Source: Actinomycetota bacterium (GTDB lineage: Bacteria > Actinomycetota > Thermoleophilia > Solirubrobacterales > 70-9). Taken from it: 5,788 nt of DNA. Position numbers and translations under genes: made by a program. Positions 1-5,288 of this stretch are shown piece by piece. Every line of letters starts with the position of its first letter. Position 1 is the stretch's first letter. The stretch covers positions 28,020 through 33,807 of the forward strand of contig VAYL01000040.1 in the NCBI GenBank assembly GCA_005884305.1. Direction: 5' to 3'. The notes under the pieces are model-generated. The model was not told the origin of the DNA, ran no database searches, and saw only the letters and a program-made list of their open reading frames with translations.

Positions 1-1
1 G

Positions 2-10
2 AGGAGGGGA
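2..10 (+). promoter_or_regulatory. Strong Shine-Dalgarno site for the DUF4389 gene
   Basis: The window opens with a purine run (GAGGAGGGGA) ending just before the ATG at 12. It contains AGGAGG about 4 bases upstream of the start, which fixes that start. It is the only obvious Shine-Dalgarno site ahead of a gene here. The other genes lack one or have only a G-rich stretch. The promoter lies outside the window. Confidence 0.8.
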
Positions 11-11
11 C

Positions 12-695
12 ATGACTGAAACGCCTGAGACGCCTGCAGCGCCCGAGGCGCCAACCGGGCCGCCCGCAGGAGCCCAACCGCCGGCCGCGCCGCCTCCGGC
101 CGCCCCGCCGACCGCCGTGAGCCCCGCCGAGGATTACCCGGTGCACCTGGACGTGGAGCGCCAGGAGGAGTACAGCCGGTTCATGCCACTGATCAAGTGG
201 CTCCTCGCGATTCCGCACTACATCGCGCTGCTCGTGCTGGGGATCGGGGCGCTCGTCGTGATCATCATCTCGTTCTTCGCGGTGCTGTTCACGGGTCGGT
301 GGCCGGAGGGCATGTTCAACTATGTGGTCGGGGTCCACCGGTGGGCGTTTCGAGTGATCGCGTACACGGACCTGATGGTCGACCCGTACCCGCCGTTCAC
401 GCTGGACGATGACCCGGCGTATCCGGTGCACTTCGACATCGACTATCCGGAGCACGTGAACCGGTGGCGCCCGCTGGTCCACTGGCTCCTGGTGATCCCA
501 TTCGCGATCGTCGCCTACATCGTCTACTACCTCGGGCGGATCATGGTGTTCCTCGCGTTCTTCACAATCCTGTTCACGAAGCAGTACCCGGACGGGATGT
601 TCAACATCGTGAAGGTCAGCCTCCGCTGGCTGGCGAGGGCATCCGCGTACGAGAACTGGATGGTCACGCGCTATCCGCCGTTCGTCTGGGACTGA
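12..695 (+). CDS. DUF4389 domain membrane protein, tandem duplicated domain
   Basis: This 227-residue protein belongs to the DUF4389 family, whose function is unknown. Residues 1-40 are a Pro/Ala-rich low-complexity tail, probably cytoplasmic. Two homologous units follow, about 42-129 and 137-224. Each has a YPVH(L/F)D opening, a PL(I/V).WLL.IP stretch leading into a hydrophobic segment, an LFT...(W/Y)P(E/D)GMFN motif, an aromatic/Arg stretch (HRWAFR or LRWLAR) and a closing YPPF. Hydrophobic membrane segments are at about 64-93 and 159-188. The first may be one long helix or a hairpin. The two units align at an exact 95-residue offset without gaps. The motif set is typical of actinobacterial DUF4389 proteins. 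The gene converges on the YjbQ-family gene. The assignment to family is confident; any function (envelope or membrane organisation) would be a guess. Confidence 0.88.
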   Translation: MTETPETPAAPEAPTGPPAGAQPPAAPPPAAPPTAVSPAEDYPVHLDVERQEEYSRFMPLIKWLLAIPHYIALLVLGIGALVVIIISFFAVLFTGRWPEGMFNYVVGVHRWAFRVIAYTDLMVDPYPPFTLDDDPAYPVHFDIDYPEHVNRWRPLVHWLLVIPFAIVAYIVYYLGRIMVFLAFFTILFTKQYPDGMFNIVKVSLRWLARASAYENWMVTRYPPFVWD

Positions 696-722
696 GCGCC
701 TGACCCCAACCAAGGCCGTGCC

Positions 723-748
723 GCGGCGGGCCCGTTCGGGCCCGCCGC
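723..748 (+). terminator. GC-rich hairpin between convergent genes, probable terminator
   Basis: A perfect 11-base inverted repeat (GCGGCGGGCCC, loop GTTC, GGGCCCGCCGC) lies 27 bases after the DUF4389 stop and 22 bases before the end of the opposing YjbQ-family gene. The arms are at 723-733 and 738-748. It is followed on the + strand only by TCGTTT, so the U-tract is weak; none is evident on the minus side. Its stability and its place between convergent genes suggest a terminator, perhaps acting in both directions. A U-poor hairpin of this kind is common in high-GC genomes. Confidence 0.7.
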
Positions 749-770
749 TCGTTTGCGCCCGGCTACTCGG

Positions 771-1232
771 TCACTCTCCCAGAACCTTGATCACCAGCCG
801 CTTGCGGCGGCGCCCGTCGAACTCGGTGTAGAAGACCGCCTGCCAGGGACCGAGGTCCAGCCGGCCGTCGGTGATCGGCAGGACCACCTGGTGATGGACC
901 AGGAGGTTCTTGAGGTGGGCGTCGCCGTTGTCCTCGCCGCCGCGGTGGTGGCGGTAGTCGCCGGGATCCGGTGAGAGCTCGCTCGCCGTCTCGTTCGCCG
1001 GCTCCTTCCAGCTCGGCGGCGCGACCTTGTCCAGCCACTCGAGCGTGTCGGCGTGCAGCCCGGGCTCGTCGTCGTTGACCCACACGCCGGCGGTGATGTG
1101 CATCGCCGACACGAGGACCATCCCCTCTGCGATCCCAGCCTCGTCTACCGCCGCCTGCACGTCCTCTGTGATGCGGACGAACTCGCGGCGCTCGGGAGTC
1201 TCGAACGTCTTGTAGACCGTGTGGGACTTCAT
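771..1232 (-). CDS. yjbQ: YjbQ/UPF0047 family protein (annotated as secondary thiamine-phosphate synthase)
   Basis: This 153-residue soluble protein belongs to the YjbQ (UPF0047) family. Databases often label members 'secondary thiamine-phosphate synthase enzyme' because some can partly replace ThiE; the physiological role is not settled. Visible family signatures are the [10 protein letters not shown] segment at 45-54 (usually HTTA/HTSA...NE), D92-Y-x-H-H96, N102-G-D-A-H-L107, [14 protein letters not shown] at 118-131, and the closing YTEFDG-R-x-x-R stretch at 135-145. Conserved His and Asp/Glu residues in these motifs form the presumed metal or active site. The family is usually about 130-140 residues, so this copy is slightly long, mainly in the linker near 70-100. 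The ATG at 1232 has no Shine-Dalgarno sequence but has a TACGGT hexamer 10 bases upstream, suggesting a nearly leaderless mRNA. It is divergent from the aminotransferase-serA genes, with no evident metabolic link. Confidence 0.88.
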   Translation of the reverse strand: MKSHTVYKTFETPERREFVRITEDVQAAVDEAGIAEGMVLVSAMHITAGVWVNDDEPGLHADTLEWLDKVAPPSWKEPANETASELSPDPGDYRHHRGGEDNGDAHLKNLLVHHQVVLPITDGRLDLGPWQAVFYTEFDGRRRKRLVIKVLGE

Positions 1233-1241
1233 CCGCGCGGC

Positions 1242-1247
1242 ACCGTA
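1242..1247 (-). promoter_or_regulatory. Possible -10 box (TACGGT) for the yjbQ-family gene
   Basis: Read on the minus strand, TACGGT fits the actinobacterial TANNNT -10 consensus and ends 9 bases before the ATG at 1232. A start site 7 bases beyond the hexamer would leave a leader of only about 3 bases, in line with the lack of a Shine-Dalgarno sequence. No convincing -35 element is visible at 16-19 bases further upstream. Confidence 0.35.
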
Positions 1248-1265
1248 ACGCGTGTCGTGCAGAGC

Positions 1266-1281
1266 CGGTCCCGCAGGACCG
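1266..1281. repeat. Short inverted repeat in the divergent intergenic region
   Basis: CGGTCC and GGACCG flank a CGCA spacer, giving a perfect 6-base inverted repeat. It covers the expected -35 region of the yjbQ-family promoter, so it could be an operator. Short GC palindromes also arise by chance at this base composition, so support is modest. Confidence 0.3.
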
Positions 1282-1305
1282 CCGGCGATCGCACGCTGCC
1301 AATGG

Positions 1306-1322
1306 TCCGGCGACCCGCCGGA
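1306..1322. repeat. 7-base inverted repeat upstream of the aminotransferase gene
   Basis: TCCGGCG and CGCCGGA are perfect inverted arms around a 3-base ACC centre. The element sits between the divergent starts, 41 bases before the ATG at 1364 and just upstream of TATGCT (1325-1330). The position and dyad symmetry fit a regulator-binding site; a chance GC palindrome cannot be excluded. Confidence 0.35.
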
Positions 1323-1344
1323 GCTATGCTTCCGCGCCGCTGCC

Positions 1345-1350
1345 TATCCT
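1345..1350 (+). promoter_or_regulatory. Possible -10 box (TATCCT) for the aminotransferase-serA operon
   Basis: TATCCT matches TANNNT and ends 13 bases before the ATG at 1364, which would give a leader of about 7 bases. The leader is pyrimidine-rich (CTCTTCCTCC) and carries no Shine-Dalgarno sequence. A second candidate, TATGCT at 1325-1330, would give a leader of about 27 bases. No clear -35 box accompanies either, so the choice between them is open. Confidence 0.35.
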
Positions 1351-1363
1351 CAGCTCTTCCTCC

Positions 1364-2552
1364 ATGAGCGACACGCCGGACATCTTCACGAAGCAGTACA
1401 TCCTGACCGCGGGTCCGACGCCGCTGCCGCCGAAGGTCTCGCAGGTCATGGCAGAGCCGATCCTCTACCACCGGGCGCCCGCCTTCGTGGAGATCTACGC
1501 CCGCGTGCTGGAGCGGCTCCCGCGGATCTTCGCGACGCAAAACGAGATTCGCGGCCACCGGTACCGGGGCGATGGAGTCCGCGGTCGCGAACCTGGTTGC
1601 TCCCGGGGAGCCGGCGGTCGTCGCTTCGGCAGGCAAGTTCGGAGAGCGGTGGGCGGAGCTCTGCGAAGCCTACGGGGCCGACACGACCCACCTTGAGTTC
1701 GAGTGGGGCACGAAGCTCGACCCCGAGGGGCTGGACCGGGCCCTGGCTCAGCTCGAGCGCCCCGCCCGCGCGGTCTACGTCACCCAGTCGGAGACGTCAA
1801 CGGGCGTCATCAACGACGTCCGGGCGCTGAACGAGGTCGCGCTGGCGCACGACTCGGTGCTGTGCGTCGACGCGGTCTCCGGCCTCGGCGCGGTCGAGTT
1901 GCCCCAGGACGAGTGGGGTGTGGACGTGGTGGTCGCCGGCTCCCAGAAGTCGCTCATGTGCCCGCCGGGCCTGGCGTTCGCGTCGGTGTCTGACCGCGCG
2001 ATGGCGCGCGCGGCGGGGAACCCGCGAGGCCGTTACTACCTCGACTGGGCGCGTACCGCGGCCGGCCAGAAGGAGGAGCCCCCGAACTCCGCATTCACGC
2101 CCGCAGTGACGCTGTTCCGGGCACTGGATGTGGCGCTCAATCTGATCTTCGAGGAGGGCCTCGAGAACGTCTACGCCCGCCACGCACTCCTCGCTCGCGC
2201 CGCCCGCGCCGGCATCGACTCGCTCGGCTTGGAGCGGTTCGGGCCCGATGACGAAGGTGCGAACGTCGTCACCGTTGCGCGCCTGCCCGACGACATCGAG
2301 GGCGGGAAGGTGCCGAAGCTCATGCGCGACACGTACGGTGTCACCATCGCGGGCGGCCAGGGTCACCTGAAGGGCAAGATCGCGCGCATCGCTCACTGTG
2401 GGTACTACGGCGCCTTCGACATCGTCGTGGCGCTCACGGCGCTGGAGATGGCGCTTCGCGACCTCGGGCACGAGGTCGAGCCGGGTGCTGGAGCCGCCGG
2501 CGCGCAACGGGTCTTCGCCGAGGCAGGGCTCGCGCCCGAGCCGGTCGGGTAG
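1364..2552 (+). pseudogene. Class V PLP aminotransferase, frameshifted (alanine-glyoxylate/phosphoserine aminotransferase-like)
   Basis: Two adjacent reading frames together encode one fold-type I class V aminotransferase. The first runs from ATG 1364 and supplies the N-terminus, including the LTAGPTPLPP substrate-loop motif (residues 14-23) and YHRAPAF (35-41), to about residue 61 (...FATQNE). Homology then continues in the next frame from 1548 with FAATGTGAMES, the cofactor phosphate-binding region. Further on come VDAVSGLG and GSQKSLM, whose Lys (codon 1947-1949) should bind PLP, then a GGQGHLKGKIARIAH C-terminal motif. The first frame stops at 1694-1696; the second ends with TAG at 2550-2552. 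Relatives have about three residues between NE and FAA, but only one base lies there, so about 8 bases seem lost. ATG 1572 is the internal Met of GTGAMES, not a start. Adjacency to serA suggests it makes phosphoserine from 3-phosphohydroxypyruvate. A serine- or alanine-glyoxylate role is the alternative. The remainder is well conserved, so recent damage or a sequence error is likely. Confidence 0.85.
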
Positions 2553-4153
2553 TGGCGCAGACCGACGGCAAGCCGAGCGTCCTGGTCAAGGAGAAGATCG
2601 CCGAATCGGGCGTCTCACTCCTGCGTGAGGACTTCGAGGTCGAGCTCGGCCTCGACATGTCCGAGGAGGAGCTGCGCGAGCGGATCGCCGACTTCGACGC
2701 GATCGTCGTCCGCTCGGCGACCAAGGTCACGGCGGATCTGATCGAGCGGGGCGGGCGCCTGAAGGTGATCGGCCGCGCCGGGACGGGTGTCGACAACGTC
2801 GACGTGGACGCCGCGACCAAACGTGGCATCGTGGTCGTGAACGCGCCGGAGTCGAACTCGGTCGCCGCCGCGGAGCACACGCTCGCGCTCGCGCTCGCGC
2901 TCTGCCGCAACATCCCGCGGGCCAACGCCTCCCTCGCGAAGGGGGAGTGGGCGCGGTCGCAGTTCGCCGGCAACGAGCTCTACGGCAAGACGCTCGGCGT
3001 GATCGGGTTCGGGCGCATCGGCCAGTTGGTGGCGAAGCGCGCCCAGTCGTTCGAGATGAACGTGATCGCATTCGACAAGTTCGTCGCCGCGGAGCGATTT
3101 CGCGAGCTCGGAGTCGAGCACGCAGAGACCACGGATGAGCTCTACGCGGAGGCCGACATCGTGACGATCCACCTGCCGAAGACCCCTGACACGGTGAACT
3201 GGATCGACGACGAGGCGATCTCGCGCATGAAGGACGGCGTGCGCATCGTCAACTGCGCGCGGGGCGAGCTGGTCGACCTGGAGGCGGTCGAGGCGGCTCT
3301 GGACTCCGGCAAGGTGGCCGGCGCCGCGCTCGACGTCTTCCCGTCGGAGCCCTTCACTGACCATCCGTTGTTCGGGCGCGACAACGTCGTGGTGACCCCG
3401 CACCTCGGGGCCTCGACGGCCGAGGCGCAGGACCGCGCGGGGACGATCACCGCCGACCAGGTGCGGCGCGCGCTCTCCGGCGGGGTTGTGACCAACGCGG
3501 TGAACATCGCCGCGGTGCGGCCCGAGGAGATGGAGGCCCTGGCCCCCTTCGTCCCGCTCTGCGAGCGCCTGGGGCGCTTGGCGCAGGGACTGGGCGACGC
3601 GTCGGTCGATCGGATCACGGCCGAGTTCCGCGGCCGAATCGCGGAGCACGACACGCGACTTCTCGGCCTCGCGGTGCTGGTGGGGATCCTCTCCGGCCAC
3701 ACCGAGGAGCACGTGAACCTCGTGAATGCCCCCGCGCTTGCCGAGGAGCGAGGGCTCGATCTGACCGAGCTGAAGGACACGGTTTCCGAGGAGTTCACCG
3801 AGCTGGTCACGGTGCGGCTCGAGGCGGGGGACGCTTCGGTCGAGGTTTCTGGAACCGCCGTGGGTCCGCGGAGCCTTCCGCATCTGGTGCAAGTTTGGGG
3901 CGAGAGCTTCTACATGCCACTCGCCGATCATCTCGTGGTGTTCCGCTACAAGGATCAGCCGGGCATGATCGGCCGGGTCGGGACGATCTTCGGCACCCAC
4001 GGAGTGAACATCGGTTCGGCGGCCGTCGGAGCGGAGTCGTCGGGCGGCGAGGCGGTGCTGGCGCTGACGACCGACGCTCCCGTGCCGGACGAGCTCCTCG
4101 AGGAGATCCTCAAGCTCGACGGTTTTCACGCGGGCCGTGCGGTGGACTTCTAG
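2552..4153 (+). CDS. serA: D-3-phosphoglycerate dehydrogenase SerA, long form with ASB and ACT domains
   Basis: SerA oxidises 3-phosphoglycerate to 3-phosphohydroxypyruvate with NAD, the first step of the phosphorylated serine pathway, in the cytosol. The 533 residues have the long-form layout. The split substrate-binding domain is at about 8-105 and 287-318 and the NAD domain at about 106-286, with GFGRIG (152-157) and Asp175 after strand beta2 favouring NAD. The catalytic set is Arg237 (NCARGELVD), Glu266 and His284 (PHLGAST). The ASB domain is at about 319-455 and the ACT domain at about 460-533. Tyr466, Asp468 and Asn486 line up with the serine-binding residues of the M. tuberculosis enzyme (528 residues), so L-serine feedback inhibition is expected. 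The start is GTG, whose G is the last base of the aminotransferase TAG. No clear Shine-Dalgarno is visible, so translational coupling is likely, and the upstream frameshift could therefore reduce serA expression. The gene is intact. Confidence 0.97.
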   Translation: MAQTDGKPSVLVKEKIAESGVSLLREDFEVELGLDMSEEELRERIADFDAIVVRSATKVTADLIERGGRLKVIGRAGTGVDNVDVDAATKRGIVVVNAPESNSVAAAEHTLALALALCRNIPRANASLAKGEWARSQFAGNELYGKTLGVIGFGRIGQLVAKRAQSFEMNVIAFDKFVAAERFRELGVEHAETTDELYAEADIVTIHLPKTPDTVNWIDDEAISRMKDGVRIVNCARGELVDLEAVEAALDSGKVAGAALDVFPSEPFTDHPLFGRDNVVVTPHLGASTAEAQDRAGTITADQVRRALSGGVVTNAVNIAAVRPEEMEALAPFVPLCERLGRLAQGLGDASVDRITAEFRGRIAEHDTRLLGLAVLVGILSGHTEEHVNLVNAPALAEERGLDLTELKDTVSEEFTELVTVRLEAGDASVEVSGTAVGPRSLPHLVQVWGESFYMPLADHLVVFRYKDQPGMIGRVGTIFGTHGVNIGSAAVGAESSGGEAVLALTTDAPVPDELLEEILKLDGFHAGRAVDF

Positions 4154-4169
4154 CCCGGCGCTGCCCGGG

Positions 4170-4175
4170 TAGGGT
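4170..4175 (+). promoter_or_regulatory. Possible -10 box (TAGGGT) for the oxidoreductase, leaderless type
   Basis: TAGGGT fits TANNNT and ends 6 bases before the ATG at 4182, so a start site 7 bases beyond the hexamer falls on the A of the ATG. The same bases (AGGGTGGGG) could instead be read as a poor Shine-Dalgarno. The 28-base gap after serA leaves both read-through and a separate promoter possible. No good -35 is visible. Confidence 0.4.
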
Positions 4176-4181
4176 GGGGCC

Positions 4182-5216
4182 ATGCGCGCCGTCGTGCTCA
4201 CCAAAGTCGGCCCGCCTGAAGTGCTCCGGGTGCAGGAGCGACCGGATCCGACGGTGGGCGCCGGGGAGATCCGTATCGCCGTGCGTGCCGCCGGGATCAA
4301 CTTCGCGGACACGATGGCCCGGATCGGTATGTATCCCGACGCGCCGAAGGTGCCGTGCGTGCTCGGATATGAGGTCGCCGGCGACGTCGAGTCGGTGGGC
4401 GAAGGGGTCGAGGGGCTTGGCGAGGGCGACCGCGTAATCGCCGCGACGCGCTTCAACGGCCAGGCGGAGCTCGTGACCGTCCCCGCGGACCAGGTCATGC
4501 CGCTGCCGAAGAAGGTGTCGTATGAGGAGGGTGCGGCGTTTCCGGTGAATTACGGGACCGCCTACGCCGCCCTCGTGATCATGGGCGGACTCAAGGCTTC
4601 GGAGCGGGTACTGATCCACGCCGCCGCCGGTGGCGTGGGCATCTCGGCGACGCAGATCGCAAAGGGGATCGGGGCCGAGATCTTCGGGACCGCGTCAGCA
4701 TCGAAGCACGACGCGATTCGCGCGCAGGGCGTCGATCACCCGATCGACTACCGCACGGCGGATTTCGAGGAGGAGGTCCTGCGGATCACCGGCAGCCAGG
4801 GAGTCGACGTGATCTTGGACGCGCTCGGCCCGACCTCCTTTCGCAAGGACTACCGGCTGCTGCGCGACGGCGGACGCCTGATCATGTACGGAGCCTCCGA
4901 GCTTCAGACCGGCAGCGGCAAACGGGATGTGATGGGTGCGCTTCGGAGCGTCGCGCGGATGCCCCTGGCGACGATGCCGTGGTGGAAGAGCCTCGGCGTC
5001 ATGAACGAGAACAAGGGCGTGTTCGGGCTCAACATGCTGTCGTGGTGGGACCGGGAGGGCAACCTCGACCGGGTCACCCAGCCGCTTCTGGAGGCGTTCG
5101 GGAAGGGCGAGCTGCGCCCCGTGGTCGCCGAGGCGTTCCCCTTCGACCGCGCCCCGGACGCCCACCGGTTCATCGAGGAGCGCCGCAACACCGGCAAGGT
5201 CGTGCTCGTTCCTTAA
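4182..5216 (+). CDS. Zinc-free MDR family NAD(P)H:quinone oxidoreductase / VAT-1-like protein
   Basis: This 344-residue protein belongs to the medium-chain dehydrogenase/reductase superfamily, quinone oxidoreductase branch. The GroES-like N-terminal domain (about 1-120) has the typical start (MRAVVLTKVGPPEVLRV), AGINFAD at 37-43 and LGYEVAGDVESVG at 61-73. The nucleotide-binding domain has HAAAGGVG at 146-153, with Ser172 and Lys175 placed as in NADP(H)-preferring relatives. The C-terminus closes the fold (FPFDRAPDAHRFIEERRNTGKVVL). The Cys and His ligands of zinc alcohol dehydrogenases are absent, so it should be zinc-independent. The Trp-rich segment at about 266-288 (MPWWKSLGVMNENKGVFGLNMLSWW) recalls the VAT-1-like subgroup more than classical QOR, where NAD(P)H-dependent reduction of quinones or enones is the usual activity. 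The substrate cannot be read from sequence. It lies 28 bases after serA on the same strand. A functional tie to serine synthesis is not evident, and it may have its own leaderless promoter. Confidence 0.92.
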   Translation: MRAVVLTKVGPPEVLRVQERPDPTVGAGEIRIAVRAAGINFADTMARIGMYPDAPKVPCVLGYEVAGDVESVGEGVEGLGEGDRVIAATRFNGQAELVTVPADQVMPLPKKVSYEEGAAFPVNYGTAYAALVIMGGLKASERVLIHAAAGGVGISATQIAKGIGAEIFGTASASKHDAIRAQGVDHPIDYRTADFEEEVLRITGSQGVDVILDALGPTSFRKDYRLLRDGGRLIMYGASELQTGSGKRDVMGALRSVARMPLATMPWWKSLGVMNENKGVFGLNMLSWWDREGNLDRVTQPLLEAFGKGELRPVVAEAFPFDRAPDAHRFIEERRNTGKVVLVP

Positions 5217-5223
5217 ACGTATT

Positions 5224-5252
5224 CCAGTGAGGGGCTTTAGCCCCGAAACTGG
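5224..5252 (+). other. Imperfect stem-loop with a purine internal loop (terminator, REP-like or RNA element)
   Basis: The outer arms CCAGT (5224-5228) and ACTGG (5248-5252) pair. The inner arms GGGGC (5231-5235) and GCCCC (5240-5244) pair around a TTTA loop. Between the two stems is an asymmetric internal loop, GA on the 5' side and GAA on the 3' side, which as RNA could form tandem G-A pairs with one bulged A. It begins 8 bases after the oxidoreductase stop and has no following T-run. It may be a terminator, a copy of a palindromic intergenic repeat, or a structured RNA. There is no second copy in the window. Confidence 0.55.
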
Positions 5253-5271
5253 CTGGTGTCGTTGCTGGTGT
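5252..5271 (+). repeat. 8-base direct repeat in front of the 3' membrane-protein gene
   Basis: GCTGGTGT occurs at 5252-5259 and again at 5264-5271, with a 4-base gap (12-base period, about one helical turn). The first copy falls on the expected -35 position of the candidate promoter at 5275 and the second in its spacer. A regulator-binding site is possible; a short local duplication is the alternative. Confidence 0.35.
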
Positions 5272-5274
5272 AGC

Positions 5275-5280
5275 TACGCT
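5275..5280 (+). promoter_or_regulatory. Possible -10 box (TACGCT) for the 3' membrane-protein gene, leaderless type
   Basis: TACGCT fits TANNNT and ends 8 bases before the ATG at 5289, predicting a start site within about 2 bases of the ATG. There is no Shine-Dalgarno sequence in GCGCCGCG ahead of the ATG, which fits a leaderless transcript. No TTG-type -35 lies at the right distance. Confidence 0.4.
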
Positions 5281-5288
5281 GCGCCGCG

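Noticed and set aside
763..1302. A 179-codon minus-strand frame overlapping the yjbQ-family gene
   Set aside because: It is out of frame with the clear YjbQ motifs and has a low-complexity Arg/Gly-rich translation, so it is a shadow frame.
1536..1550. Programmed ribosomal frameshift at the AAAA run within the aminotransferase
   Set aside because: The required shift is +1 (or -2), not the -1 expected at A-rich slippery sites. Recoding also could not supply the roughly three residues missing relative to the family.
1572..1580. ATG 1572 as a true start for a 326-residue aminotransferase
   Set aside because: This Met is the internal M of the conserved GTGAMES motif, the family homology continues upstream to 1548 and then into the other frame, and no Shine-Dalgarno site precedes it.
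2434..2973. Other 60-240-codon frames on either strand over the aminotransferase, serA and oxidoreductase genes
   Set aside because: None has a recognisable domain or independent start signal, and all overlap well-supported genes. High GC content makes such open frames common.
4154..4169. Hairpin CCCGG-CGCTGC-CCGGG as a terminator after serA
   Set aside because: The stem is only 5 base pairs with no U-tract, and it overlaps the start region of the next gene. It is within what GC-rich sequence gives by chance.
2615..4498. A 627-codon open frame on the minus strand, longer than serA itself
   Set aside because: It lies antisense to serA and the start of the oxidoreductase gene, both unmistakable by motif. 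Its translation is Arg/Gly/His-rich with no domain, as expected of antisense frames in GC-rich DNA.
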